DNA of 64,000 bases, from the NCBI RefSeq assembly GCF_927797785.1, contig NZ_CAKMLL010000035.1, forward strand, positions 22,727 to 86,726, written 5' to 3'. Shown in pieces: positions 10,078 through 19,047 of the stretch. The first letter of the stretch is position 1; each line of letters begins with the position of its first letter. The translations under genes and the position numbers were made by a program. The notes beneath the pieces are model-generated. The model had not been told where the DNA came from. It saw only the letters and a program-made list of their open reading frames with translations, and did no database searches. The stretch is from Candidatus Nitrotoga sp. BS. Lineage in GTDB: Bacteria > Pseudomonadota > Gammaproteobacteria > Burkholderiales > Gallionellaceae.

Positions 10078-10220
10078 AGGAGGTGACCACTAAAAATAGC
10101 CGACATTGGCTGGGGGAAATGAACAAACTGCAGTAGATATTGTAAGTCTCACCGGAAGATCATCTAAAAATGAAATGTGATGACGGTGGGTGGAAATTAA
10201 CGGGATTTATAGAAGTGTCC

Positions 10221-10335
10221 TTTCGTCACAATGTGGCGCTATTAGAATAGTTATCGCTTACATATCAAGTATATGATGTACTTAAATTTTTATCGTGTCT
10301 TGTCTTGTCCGGAAACTTGAATTTTGAGAGGCGCC
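10221..10335 (+). repeat. right half of an IS5-type miniature element
   Basis: The segment starts at TTTCGTCACAATGTGGCG and ends with GAGGCGCC, matching the right 115 bases of the complete element at 33663-33839 (shared blocks include TCGTCACAAT, ATGGCNNTA-type spacing, CTTGAATTTT and GAGGCGCC). The left half is absent here but is present at 7048-7112. The rest of the 10078-10465 gap shows no gene. Confidence 0.7.
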
Positions 10336-10465
10336 TAAAGGGCTTTATTGCGAATGAACTGTGTGTATGTGATATCTTAGTTTGTCTTTAGCAGCATGCT
10401 AGAGAAATATATTTTAATCATGCACTTATCGAATTATTATTCACTACGAATTACATGACTCGTTA

Positions 10466-11254
10466 TTACGATTTGCCAAGTAATTGCATGACGTGCTGTA
10501 TAGTATTTAGGCTGGCGTGGATGATATTTTCTAGTAGCGGTACGATGTAAGGCAGTGACAGCAGCACTGCTGCAAAACCGACTGTTAAAGTAATAGGGAA
10601 GCCCACCGCTAAGATGTTAAGTTGTGGCGCGCTTCGGGTTAGGATACCAAGCGCCGTGTTGGCCATTAACAGCGTGCCGATCACTGGCATGCTCAGCTGT
10701 AGGGCGTTAGAGAAAATGCTACCGCCCCATGAGACTAAAGTATGCAATGCAATTGCCGAAGAGGTTGTGCTATTAACGGGAAAGCTACTGAAGCTGTCTA
10801 TTAACGCTTCCAGCATGAGAAGATGTCCATTTATGCTGAGAAAAATGAGCACGGCAAGGATGCCTAGAAATTGCGCTATTACTGGTACATAGGTAGCGTT
10901 CTTTGGGTCAAAGAAAATGGCAAAACCAAGGCCCATTTGAATTCCGATAATGTCCCCAGCCATTTCTATTGCGGTGAAGATCAAACGCATAGTAAAACCT
11001 ATTGCCAGCCCAGCAAGAATCTGTTGAATAATAACTAAAAAACCAAGTGCAGAGGCTGGGTCGACATTGGGCTGTGTAGTCAAGGTCGGCGCGATAACGA
11101 TGGTTAACAGTATGGACAGGCCGACCTTTATACGTACCGGAACTTGCCTATTGCCCAGTATCGGTGCACTGGCGAGCATGGCCAGAATGCGCACAAACGG
11201 AAAGATAAACAAGGCGAGCCAGGCGGATAGCTGGGCGCTGGTGACGGTAATCAT
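10466..11254 (-). CDS. fliR: flagellar export gate protein FliR
   Basis: FliR is a membrane component of the flagellar type III export gate with FliP and FliQ. The 262-residue product has the typical start (QLSAWLALFIFPFVRILAMLASAPILG), the PVRIKVGLSILLTIVIAP segment, about six hydrophobic helices and the GLGFAIFFDP motif conserved in FliR. It is the last gene of the flagellar operon, separated from fliQ by a 200-bp gap holding an inverted repeat. Family length is normal. Confidence 0.95.
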   Translation of the reverse strand: MITVTSAQLSAWLALFIFPFVRILAMLASAPILGNRQVPVRIKVGLSILLTIVIAPTLTTQPNVDPASALGFLVIIQQILAGLAIGFTMRLIFTAIEMAGDIIGIQMGLGFAIFFDPKNATYVPVIAQFLGILAVLIFLSINGHLLMLEALIDSFSSFPVNSTTSSAIALHTLVSWGGSIFSNALQLSMPVIGTLLMANTALGILTRSAPQLNILAVGFPITLTVGFAAVLLSLPYIVPLLENIIHASLNTIQHVMQLLGKS

Positions 11255-11350
11255 TGAGATTGGTTAACGGATTAGGTCGTAATTTAAAATGGCTCTATGT
11301 GACATAGAGAGGGTAATCAATTTTCAACCTTTCGACGAAGAATTAAATCC

Positions 11351-11379
11351 GTTTGTCCTTCGACAAGCGCAGGACAAAC
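11351..11379. other. inverted repeat between fliQ and fliR
   Basis: GTTTGTCCT (11351-11359) and AGGACAAAC (11371-11379) form a perfect 9-bp stem around an 11-base loop containing TCGACAAGCGC. The loop resembles the TTCGACAAGCTC repeat found upstream of fliF (21817-21828). It lies in the transcribed gap between fliQ and fliR. No T-run follows, so attenuation is only a possibility. Confidence 0.5.
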
Positions 11380-11455
11380 AGATGGTTTAGTTGACTTTAT
11401 TTCTTGTTGTTTTATTAAGTTTATAGATGGTTGTGCATGTTTACATAGAGCCTCA

Positions 11456-11725
11456 TCACCCCACCAACCAAGGAATGCTACTGTAAAGGCTCTGAAAATA
11501 ATCCAGCATCATGCTCACCATCCATGGGCCAGTAATGATCAACATACCGAACATGCAGATCAGTTTTGGAATAAACGATAGGGTCATTTCGTTGATTTGG
11601 GTAGCAGCCTGGAAAATACTGATTAGAAGTCCGATAAATAGCGCCGTCAGCAGCATCGGAGCCGCTACCATCAGGGTCAACTCCAGCGCTTGGCGACCAA
11701 GTGTCATTACGGTTTCTGGGGTCAT
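11456..11725 (-). CDS. fliQ: flagellar export gate protein FliQ
   Basis: FliQ is a small two-helix subunit of the flagellar export gate. The 89-residue product has the usual length and sequence (MTPETVMTLGRQALELTLMV..., then LISIFQAATQINEMTLSFIPK and a second hydrophobic helix). It starts 11 bp after fliP and precedes fliR in the operon. Confidence 0.96.
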   Translation of the reverse strand: MTPETVMTLGRQALELTLMVAAPMLLTALFIGLLISIFQAATQINEMTLSFIPKLICMFGMLIITGPWMVSMMLDYFQSLYSSIPWLVG

Positions 11726-11736
11726 TGTCGTTATCC

Positions 11737-12636
11737 TCAGGTGTAAAAACTATGTACTAGCGACCCGATGAGCAGATTCCAACCATCTGCCAGCACGAAT
11801 AGCATGATCTTGAATGGCAATGAAATCAAAGCTGGTGATACCATCATCATGCCCAAGGACATTAATACGCTGGCCACTACCATGTCGATAATAAGGAACG
11901 GGATAAATATGACGAAACCAATCTGGAAGGCGGTTTTTAGCTCACTGATGACATAGGCTGGCACCAGGATTTTTAGTGGTACCTGATCTGCACTTTGCAA
12001 CGGCTCGCTATTAGAAATTTGAACGAAAAGGGCGAGGTCTTTTTCACGTGTTTGTCGCAGCATAAATGCCTTGAGAGGTACACTGCCGGTATCAAATGCT
12101 TGTGCCAGCGTAAGTTTATCCTCGCTGAATGGTAGGTAAGCGTCAGTATAAATTTTATCCAGTACTGGCGACATAACAAAGAAAGTGAGAAACAAAGCTA
12201 GCCCGATTAATACCTGATTGGGCGGAGAGGAGGGCGTCCCGAGAGCGGATCGTAACAGCGATAATACGATGATAATGCGGGTGAAACTGGTCATCAGCAG
12301 CATTACGGCCGGTAAAAAGCTTAACGATGTGAGCAGAAGTAGCGTTTGCAAGCTAAGCGAGTAGGACTGCCCGCCCCCAGGGGTGGCTTTGCTGGTAAAT
12401 GCGGCCAAGCCAGGATCGGCCGCAAATGCTGCGGGGATCAGGCCAAGTAGCAAGGTTGCCAGTAGAAGCGAACAAACAAGCAATATCCTATTTTTGAATG
12501 CGCTGACGGGCGCATTGCGTCGTCGTTTCTCGTTAGTATGGCAAGCCACAATGCTGCACCCGAAATGCGTTACATTGCATCCCGCCAGCCCCCCAAAAAA
12601 AGGAATATCAGCTATTTTCTTATCCCTGAGCCGCAT
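11737..12636 (-). CDS. fliP: flagellar export gate protein FliP
   Basis: FliP forms the core of the flagellar export gate. The product has an internal signal-type segment ([24 protein letters not shown]), the [20 protein letters not shown] motif, the [20 protein letters not shown] stretch and the C-terminal helices, all typical. Read from ATG 12636 it has 299 residues, about 50 more than usual, and overlaps fliO by 17 bp. A TTG at 12483 preceded by AGGA would give 248 residues, the family norm, but leaves a 136-bp gap after fliO. The start is therefore uncertain. Confidence 0.94.
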   Translation of the reverse strand: MRLRDKKIADIPFFGGLAGCNVTHFGCSIVACHTNEKRRRNAPVSAFKNRILLVCSLLLATLLLGLIPAAFAADPGLAAFTSKATPGGGQSYSLSLQTLLLLTSLSFLPAVMLLMTSFTRIIIVLSLLRSALGTPSSPPNQVLIGLALFLTFFVMSPVLDKIYTDAYLPFSEDKLTLAQAFDTGSVPLKAFMLRQTREKDLALFVQISNSEPLQSADQVPLKILVPAYVISELKTAFQIGFVIFIPFLIIDMVVASVLMSLGMMMVSPALISLPFKIMLFVLADGWNLLIGSLVHSFYT

Positions 12637-13108
12637 TACGTTTTTCCGTCATTTGTTTAAGCCATGTCTGAAATTTTCCATTTGCACGTTGATCCATGCT
12701 CACTGACGATGCAGGGAACTCGGCTTTCGGCATGCTATGCAGGGTGCGCACCTGTCCGGGAGCAACACCTACTACCAGCCAGGTGTCGTTGATTTCAACC
12801 AGTACGATGCGTTCGCGCTGGCCTATCGCCACCGAAGCTTGTACTTTAATCAGGTTGCCTGCAGCATGTTGAGGCAGGTTGATGCGTTTTAATATCCATG
12901 CAACCAGTACTACCGCTGCCAATACTAGTAGTAAACTGAAAATGACCTGCAGCATACTGCCGCTCGACATTACTACAGGAGGGGGAGGGTTGTAAGCAGG
13001 GCGTGTGTTTTGTGCTGTTGCGAGTAGCGGTGTGTAAAGGCAGGTGATGACGCAGAGACGCGCACAGATAAATCCTGGTATGGTAAACAGGTTGCCGAAA
13101 ATTTTCAT
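12620..13108 (-). CDS. fliO: flagellar biosynthesis protein FliO
   Basis: FliO is a single-pass membrane protein that helps assemble the FliP core. From ATG 13108 ([13 protein letters not shown]...) it has 162 residues: a signal-like first helix, a proline-rich periplasmic stretch, a membrane helix ([22 protein letters not shown]) and a cytoplasmic domain with [16 protein letters not shown] sequence as in the FliO family. This ATG follows the fliN stop by one base, which favours it over an upstream in-frame ATG at 13180 inside fliN. Confidence 0.9.
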   Translation of the reverse strand: MKIFGNLFTIPGFICARLCVITCLYTPLLATAQNTRPAYNPPPPVVMSSGSMLQVIFSLLLVLAAVVLVAWILKRINLPQHAAGNLIKVQASVAIGQRERIVLVEINDTWLVVGVAPGQVRTLHSMPKAEFPASSVSMDQRANGKFQTWLKQMTEKRNAAQG

Positions 13109-13109
13109 A

Positions 13110-13577
13110 TCAGCGGCTGAGGCGGCGCAGACGTTCAGATGGGGTGATAACATCGGTGAGGCGGATACCGATCTTATCATTCACTACGACAACCTCACCT
13201 TGCGCGATCAGAAAGCCGTTGATCATTACATCAAGGGGTTCGCCCGCCTGGCCGGTCAGTTCTACTACCGACCCTTGCGCCAGTTGTAGCAGATTTTTGA
13301 TTGGCATTTTGGTACGACCAAGCTCAACCGTTAGTTGAACAGGGATGTCCATGATCATATCAAGATCATTTTTTGCAGTTGTGCCAGTTGTGCTGGCAAA
13401 TTGCGCGAATGTATGCGGTTGAGCAGCAGGTTGTGATTCACTGGTAGCCTGCTCTGCCATGGCTGCACCCCAGTCATCGGTTTGGGAGGGTTCGCTGACA
13501 GCCTGTTCAGCCATGGCTGCACCCCAGTCATCGGCGCTAATTTGGTCCGTATCGTCGTCAGCCATCATTGTCTCCAT
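13110..13577 (-). CDS. fliN: flagellar motor switch protein FliN
   Basis: FliN forms the lower C-ring with FliM and binds the export apparatus and CheY-P. The C-terminal 75 residues (IPVQLTVELGRTKMPIKNLL, GSVVELTGQAGEPLDVMING, VVVNDKIGIRLTDVI) are a typical SpoA domain. The N-terminal region is unusual: the 11-residue block DDWGAAMAEQA occurs twice, 18 residues apart, from a DNA duplication. The start (13577, or ATGs at 13568/13565) overlaps the fliM end by up to 20 bp. Confidence 0.95.
   Translation of the reverse strand: METMMADDDTDQISADDWGAAMAEQAVSEPSQTDDWGAAMAEQATSESQPAAQPHTFAQFASTTGTTAKNDLDMIMDIPVQLTVELGRTKMPIKNLLQLAQGSVVELTGQAGEPLDVMINGFLIAQGEVVVVNDKIGIRLTDVITPSERLRRLSR
13456..13534 (-). 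repeat. 25-bp direct repeat inside fliN
   Basis: Two identical 25-base copies at 13456-13480 and 13510-13534, offset by 54 bases (18 codons), encode the repeated DDWGAAMAE block of FliN. The identity at DNA level points to recent slippage or unequal recombination. Confidence 0.85.
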
Positions 13578-14559
13578 TAGCCAAATCGCTACTTGTGATG
13601 CTCATTATTTTTTCCACTTTAAGGGCGTACTGATTGTTGAAAACGCCGTACTTGCATTGCATTACAGGCACTTCATCCACTAGCACAGTGATGCTGTCTG
13701 CTATTTCTAATGGGATAAAATCGCCGTTGCGCATTCCCAGCACCTGTTCAAAAATAATTTGAGCGTGACCGAGAACGGCAGTCAATTCTATTTCTGCGGA
13801 CTGCATCTGTTTGGATAGCGTGCGCTGCCAGCGCTTGTCTACGACCGTATGGTCGCCTTGTGTGGTGCTATAGAGCTGCTCTCGGATGGGCTCTATCATG
13901 GAATAGGGAATTAACACATGAAATGCACCGCCAACGCCGCCAAACTCAATGTCAAAAGTGGTGACTACAACGACTTCGTTCGGTGTGGCGATATTGGCGA
14001 ACTGCGGATTCATTTCCGAACGCACAAACTCAAATTTCAACGCATATACAGCTTGCCAAGCTTTGTTATATGCCTCGAATACAGCAGCCAGTAGTTGTTG
14101 GATGATGCGCTGCTCGGTCTGGGTGAATTCGCGTCCCTCCACTCGGGTGTGAAAACGCCCATCACCGCCGAACATATTGTCGACTATCAAAAAAATCAGG
14201 TTAGGATCGAAGATAAACAGCCCATTACCACGTAAAGGCTTGGCTTGCACGATGTTGATGTTGGTCGGTACAGGAAGATTACGGAGAAATTCGCTGAATT
14301 TCAGTACGCGTATAGGTCCCACTGAAATTTCCGCAGTGCGCCTAATCAAGTTGTATAAAGTAATTCTGAATAGACGCGCAAAGCGTTCATTGAGGATTTC
14401 CATCGTGGGCATGCGCCCACGTACGATACGTTCCTGTGTACCCATGTTATATGGGCGTACAGTGCCTTCTGGATCGGGTGGCGCAGCGACCTCATCAGGC
14501 TCACCGGTTACTCCTTTGAGTAGCGAGTCAACTTCATCCTGGGAAAGAAAATCGCTCAT
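13558..14559 (-). CDS. fliM: flagellar motor switch protein FliM
   Basis: FliM is the middle C-ring protein that receives CheY-P. The 333-residue product shows the N-terminal CheY-binding LSQDEVDSLLKG motif, the central CheC-like domain (ERIVRGRMPTMEILNERFARLFR, IVDNMFGGDGR) and a C-terminal SpoA domain (GNDG-type GMRNGDFIPLEI). Length is normal. It lies 7 bp after fliL and overlaps fliN. Confidence 0.97.
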   Translation of the reverse strand: MSDFLSQDEVDSLLKGVTGEPDEVAAPPDPEGTVRPYNMGTQERIVRGRMPTMEILNERFARLFRITLYNLIRRTAEISVGPIRVLKFSEFLRNLPVPTNINIVQAKPLRGNGLFIFDPNLIFLIVDNMFGGDGRFHTRVEGREFTQTEQRIIQQLLAAVFEAYNKAWQAVYALKFEFVRSEMNPQFANIATPNEVVVVTTFDIEFGGVGGAFHVLIPYSMIEPIREQLYSTTQGDHTVVDKRWQRTLSKQMQSAEIELTAVLGHAQIIFEQVLGMRNGDFIPLEIADSITVLVDEVPVMQCKYGVFNNQYALKVEKIMSITSSDLANGDNDG

Positions 14560-14566
14560 GACCTCA

Positions 14567-15247
14567 TTACTGGATGATGAAAGAGGTAAATAGAACGCCT
14601 ATGATGTTGCCATTTTCCTTGCTTTTGGGTTTTGCGTGTGCATCTTGTGAATCACCTGCATCGCTTAAGGCGGCAGGTGATTCTTTTTCGCTAACAGCTT
14701 CCACGAGACTTTCTGCGTTCACGCTCGATATGGCGTCGGGTTTTGCACTTGCACCCGAATTCGATTTAGGGAGAGCGGGCGAAGTGCGCAGGCCAAGCAC
14801 AAATTCGGTTTCAGCAATTATTTCATTGACGAGTCTTTTTTTGCCTTGGGACGTAGTCAATTCTGAAGGGTGTTTACCGGACAGCAGTACCAACAGACGG
14901 CTACGAATTTCGGGCAAATTCTGCTTGATTTGTTCTTCTAGCTCTGCCTGAAATATTTTCAGTGAAATGCCGATTTGTAAAAATTGATCCGCGTTCTCAC
15001 GTTGCAAGTTAACCGTAAAAGGTTCCAGTGGAACAAATATTGGTTTTTCGGATAATTTTGCAGCCTTTTTTGCGCTCTTGTCATTGTGATTGTCGCCCTT
15101 GGTAAAATACCATCCTGCGCCGCCTGCTATCCCTAGCATCAAGACACTACCTATGATAATGAGCAATAATTTTTTGCTTTTTGGTTGTGTCTTGCCTTCA
15201 GCTGGCACGGCACTTGGATTTTCTTTTGCTGCTATTGGCTTTGCCAT
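14567..15247 (-). CDS. fliL: flagellar basal-body-associated protein FliL
   Basis: FliL is an inner-membrane protein around the stator. It has a cytoplasmic basic N-terminus, one membrane helix (KLLLIIIGSVLMLGIAGGAGWYF, about residues 26-49) and a periplasmic domain with FVPLEPFTVNLQ, the conserved start of the FliL fold. At 226 residues it is longer than the usual 150-180 because of a Ser/Ala-rich insertion near residues 160-210 before the final FTSFIIQ segment. AAGGAG precedes the ATG. A 210-bp gap separates it from fliK. Confidence 0.92.
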   Translation of the reverse strand: MAKPIAAKENPSAVPAEGKTQPKSKKLLLIIIGSVLMLGIAGGAGWYFTKGDNHNDKSAKKAAKLSEKPIFVPLEPFTVNLQRENADQFLQIGISLKIFQAELEEQIKQNLPEIRSRLLVLLSGKHPSELTTSQGKKRLVNEIIAETEFVLGLRTSPALPKSNSGASAKPDAISSVNAESLVEAVSEKESPAALSDAGDSQDAHAKPKSKENGNIIGVLFTSFIIQ

Positions 15248-15458
15248 TACTACTCCTTATTGCTGAGCTGAATTATCAGATAAATTCAATTACTGGGATA
15301 ACTGGAATAAGGCGGAAAATTCCCCCCAACTTGGTATTTAGTAATGCTTTTGTTTGATAGCGTGCTGCTCTATTCTTTTGACAGGTGGCCGGAAAGTCGT
15401 AGGTATCGCTATTTTTCTAGAAGAGGGACTCGACTCATTACCCTATTTTTGTGGCCTA

Positions 15459-16481
15459 TCAGGCAAACGTATCCACTAATCCCTGGTGGTGCCCATATCT
15501 GACTTGGGTACCGCCGACGAAAATAGTCTGATCTATTTTTGCTTGCCCGCCTTCTCTTTTGTGTTGTTGATCAGTCTGTTTCGTTTGCTGCTCTCTGGGG
15601 GGGTGGTCACTTACAGTGGCGTTGCCCAGCATGATTCCATTATCGGCCAGCATTTCACGAAGCTTAGGCATTGCTTGTTCTATCGCATCGCGAACAATGG
15701 CATGCGATGAAGTGAAGAGCGCAGTAGCTTGGTCACCGTTTACTTTTATTAATACATCCAGCGGGCCAAGTTGTGGCGGATTCAGATGCAGCTCTGCACT
15801 TTGTCCGTTCTGGGAAGTCACCCAAACGATCTTCTGGCTAAATTCATCAGCCCATGCCTGATTTGTCACGGGTATGTTAATGGAAACTGGTATCGGTGAA
15901 TTCAGGTTCGTGACATTTGACACCGAAGCTTGTAGTGCAACCAACGCCGTTGCATTAGGCTGTGGCGCGTTGAGCTGTGTGGTGAATTCGGGTGTGAGTT
16001 GTGCCTCGGTCAGTAATGTCATGCTTTTTCTGCTATTACCTTCATTAAATATTTCCAGTGCTGTTGCTGATTCGTTGTACTTTAAAGGCACGTTGCTCGT
16101 GGTGATTGATTGTGCATGATTGAGTGATACAGCTTCTGGTTGAGCAGGCTGCGTGCGTCTGATTTCAATTTGTGCGGCAACGATATTTGGCAACAAAGCT
16201 GCCAACATATCGTTGGGTAACGTGCTGACATCATCCGGTGTGAGTGCTTGCAGTTCGACAGGCTCCTCATTGCTGTCATCAGTTGTGAGTAGGTCATCCG
16301 TGGCGAAAGCGACAGGCAGACCGGTGCCAGGAGCATTGGATTTGTCAAGCGGGGCACTATCGGCTAGCTGGCGCGCCAGCACGTTGCCGAAAGGCTCTGT
16401 TGGTGCTGTGTTATTGCCCTCTGCTTTGGGCGTAAGTGTCGGCACAGTTGGCGAGGTCACTGGGATGGCTATGTTTTGCAT
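15459..16481 (-). CDS. fliK: flagellar hook-length control protein FliK
   Basis: FliK measures hook length and switches export specificity. The 340-residue product has a disordered, low-complexity N-terminal two thirds and a C-terminal domain (SAELHLNPPQLGPLDVLIKV, VRDAIEQAMPKLREMLADNG) that matches the FliK C-terminal family. The expected glutamine-rich tail (EQQTKQTDQQHK) follows. Position between fliJ and fliL is canonical. A second FliK-like gene occurs at 23683-24726. Confidence 0.92.
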   Translation of the reverse strand: MQNIAIPVTSPTVPTLTPKAEGNNTAPTEPFGNVLARQLADSAPLDKSNAPGTGLPVAFATDDLLTTDDSNEEPVELQALTPDDVSTLPNDMLAALLPNIVAAQIEIRRTQPAQPEAVSLNHAQSITTSNVPLKYNESATALEIFNEGNSRKSMTLLTEAQLTPEFTTQLNAPQPNATALVALQASVSNVTNLNSPIPVSINIPVTNQAWADEFSQKIVWVTSQNGQSAELHLNPPQLGPLDVLIKVNGDQATALFTSSHAIVRDAIEQAMPKLREMLADNGIMLGNATVSDHPPREQQTKQTDQQHKREGGQAKIDQTIFVGGTQVRYGHHQGLVDTFA

Positions 16482-16495
16482 GATTACTCCTGATG

Positions 16496-16966
16496 TTAGA
16501 TTATGTCTTTTGCGGCCATGGCCTCCATGGCCTTGAGTGCTGAGTGGCGCCCTGTGTGCTCGTCCTGTTGCCGCTGTTCCAGTTTTTCTTCCACTTTTTT
16601 TTCGCTTTCTAGATGACGTTGTGCCAACGTATCGAAGGATTTCATTTTTCGCTGCGTATTTGCCAGTTCGTTCCGTCCGGCGTTCATCGAGAGGCGTATT
16701 TGCTCAATGACATCGCGTTGTTGTGCAACTGCTTCGTCCAATCGACGGATAAAATCCTGGAAGTTGCGCAAACTAATTTGAGTGATACCGTTCTTGACTG
16801 ATTGTTGCAATTGTGTCTGATAGTCTTTGCGATATTGTTCCAAGGTATGCAGCTTGGTTTGTGCGGCCTGCTGCTGCTGGATTATCTGGCCGAATTTTCG
16901 GGTGGCATCATCGTTTTTTTGATGTGCTAAATGTACTAGCGGCTGCATGGAAAATATCTTGGTCAT
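16496..16966 (-). CDS. fliJ: flagellar export chaperone FliJ
   Basis: FliJ is a coiled-coil stalk between the FliI ATPase ring and FlhA. The 156-residue product is almost wholly helical with heptad-like spacing (ATRKFGQIIQQQQAAQTKLHT, LRNFQDFIRRLDEAVAQQRD), and its size fits the family. It starts 12 bp after fliI and is followed by fliK, the standard order. Confidence 0.92.
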   Translation of the reverse strand: MTKIFSMQPLVHLAHQKNDDATRKFGQIIQQQQAAQTKLHTLEQYRKDYQTQLQQSVKNGITQISLRNFQDFIRRLDEAVAQQRDVIEQIRLSMNAGRNELANTQRKMKSFDTLAQRHLESEKKVEEKLEQRQQDEHTGRHSALKAMEAMAAKDII

Positions 16967-16978
16967 GGTTTAGTTGCC

Positions 16979-18436
16979 TCAGTGCAGATTCTCAAATAGA
17001 TGACTAAATGCGGCGACGCCACTAGCGTAGGGTTCGCGCTCGAACATGCCTTGCTTGAGGAAGCGTTCCATATAGGGATAGAGCGCAAGCCCTTCGTCTA
17101 ATAGTGGATCGCTGCCACTGACATATGCGCCGACGCTGATCAAATCGTGGTTGCGTTGGTAATGTGCATACAAATGTTTAAAACGGTTTACCAGAGTGAA
17201 ATGCTGTTCTGTCACAAGACTGCTCATAGCGCGGCTAATAGAGGCTTCTATGTCTATGGCCGGGTAATGACCTTGTTCAGCCAAGCGGCGCGATAACACG
17301 ATATGGCCATCCAAAATAGCACGTGCGCTATCGGCTATGGGGTCTTGTTGGTCGTCACCTTCAGTTAGTACAGTATAAAATGCGGTGATCGAGCCACCAC
17401 CTTCCGATCCATTACCGGCACGCTCCACCAGTTGAGGCAGCTTGGCAAATACCGACGGCGGATACCCCTTGGTGGCGGGCGGTTCACCAATTGCCAGTGC
17501 AATTTCACGTTGCGCCATCGCATATCGGGTGAGCGAATCCATAATCAGCAATACATGCTTGCCTTGACCACGAAAATATTCGGCTATAGTTGTTGCATAG
17601 GCGGCACCTTGTAGGCGCATCAGTGGGCTGGTGTCGGCAGGAGCAGCGACCACAACAGAACGCGCCATGCCTTCAGTTCCCAGAATGTGAGTGATAAATT
17701 CCTTCACCTCGCGCCCGCGCTCGCCGATTAATCCCACTACGATGACATCGGCGCTTGTGTACCGTGCCATCATGCCGAGTAACACACTTTTGCCTACGCC
17801 ACTACCAGCGAACAGTCCCATACGTTGGCCGCGACCGACAGTGAGTAGATTATTAATCGCTCGAACGCCGACATCCAGAACATCTTGGATCGGTGCGCGA
17901 TTCAGTGGATTGATGGGACGGCTTTGCGAGGGTGCGGTTGTTTCTGCCATTAACGGCCCTAACTGATCCAATGGGCGACCCGCCCCATCCAGTACTCGGC
18001 CAAGTAATTTGTCGCCTACCGGCAAGTGGCGTGTGTGATCAGTCGCACGCCGCCGGAAAGTACGCTGTTTGCCGCCCAGCAGTGGTGTGCTCATCGGTTC
18101 TAGTGGCACTACGCGCGCGCCGGGTATAAGGCCCTGAACATCGTTTTCTGGCATGAGAAATATTTTTTCCCCAGAGAAACCGACCACTTCCGCTTCGACT
18201 CGATTGTTGGGTAATTCGATCACACAGGTGCTGCCAACCGCCATCTTCAATCCGACTGCTTCCATCACAAGTCCGGTGACCTTGGTTAAGCGGCCACTGA
18301 TTAACAAAAGTTTGCTCTGCGCGATTAAATCCTGGTTGTCTTGCAAATAGGCTTGCCAATTCTTGGCGTGCTCGCCCATGGGAGTCAAAATGTCTGAGGG
18401 GATCGGGACGATAGGGGAGGTCATGATTCCAGCCAT
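16979..18436 (-). CDS. fliI: flagellum-specific export ATPase FliI
   Basis: FliI is the F1-beta-like ATPase that energises flagellar protein export. The 485-residue product has the Walker A motif [11 protein letters not shown] (about residues 207-217), Walker B region [13 protein letters not shown], the [10 protein letters not shown] motif and the [11 protein letters not shown] segment characteristic of FliI. It overlaps fliH by 16 bp. Confidence 0.97.
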   Translation of the reverse strand: MAGIMTSPIVPIPSDILTPMGEHAKNWQAYLQDNQDLIAQSKLLLISGRLTKVTGLVMEAVGLKMAVGSTCVIELPNNRVEAEVVGFSGEKIFLMPENDVQGLIPGARVVPLEPMSTPLLGGKQRTFRRRATDHTRHLPVGDKLLGRVLDGAGRPLDQLGPLMAETTAPSQSRPINPLNRAPIQDVLDVGVRAINNLLTVGRGQRMGLFAGSGVGKSVLLGMMARYTSADVIVVGLIGERGREVKEFITHILGTEGMARSVVVAAPADTSPLMRLQGAAYATTIAEYFRGQGKHVLLIMDSLTRYAMAQREIALAIGEPPATKGYPPSVFAKLPQLVERAGNGSEGGGSITAFYTVLTEGDDQQDPIADSARAILDGHIVLSRRLAEQGHYPAIDIEASISRAMSSLVTEQHFTLVNRFKHLYAHYQRNHDLISVGAYVSGSDPLLDEGLALYPYMERFLKQGMFEREPYASGVAAFSHLFENLH

Positions 18437-19047
18437 GCGTTGTCTTGACCTATAGAGGCGACTATTCGATGCCAGCGTTTGGGCAGAGTAGCGTCAATCT
18501 GGCTATGTGCCGTTTCTACACGGCAACCCCCACGTTCAATTTGGTCATCCTCGAAAACTTTCCAACCGGTTTGGAGCAGTTGCTCACCCATGCTGGTGCG
18601 CAGTAATGTTGCATCGTCACTATGCAATACAAGATGGGCGTTTTGATTGAAATATGGCAGTTCACCAATAGCTGTGCGCACTACACTTAAGAGCAGCTCA
18701 GGTTTGATTTTGAGTGATTGTTGAAGCATTTGTTTAGCAATTTCTAATGACATGTTCAGCAAGTCCTGTGCGATCTGCTGATCCATTTGCTGCAATTCCT
18801 TGCTTAGTGATTCCAGCATCTTTGCTATACGCTGCGTTTCAATGCCAGCCTGTTTCATGCCTTCGGCATAACCAGCTTGATAGCCTTCTTTTTGCGCCTG
18901 TATATGGATATTTTCAATCTCGGCCGCAGTGGGTAGCTCGATCACGGGTGGGGGTGGAGGAGCCGTTTCCTTCACTATATCGAAGGCAGGCAGCTCCCAG
19001 CGCTGATAGGCGGTGAGGTGTTCCTTGGGGGTGACAGTATCAGGCAT
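18421..19047 (-). CDS. fliH: flagellar assembly protein FliH
   Basis: FliH is the peripheral stalk and negative regulator of FliI. The 208-residue product has a proline-rich start, a charged region with GYQAGYAEG (small-xxx-small repeats typical of FliH), a long coiled coil and a C-terminal domain ending in [17 protein letters not shown]. Overlaps of 8 bp with fliG and 16 bp with fliI indicate coupled translation. Confidence 0.92.
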   Translation of the reverse strand: MPDTVTPKEHLTAYQRWELPAFDIVKETAPPPPPVIELPTAAEIENIHIQAQKEGYQAGYAEGMKQAGIETQRIAKMLESLSKELQQMDQQIAQDLLNMSLEIAKQMLQQSLKIKPELLLSVVRTAIGELPYFNQNAHLVLHSDDATLLRTSMGEQLLQTGWKVFEDDQIERGGCRVETAHSQIDATLPKRWHRIVASIGQDNAWLES

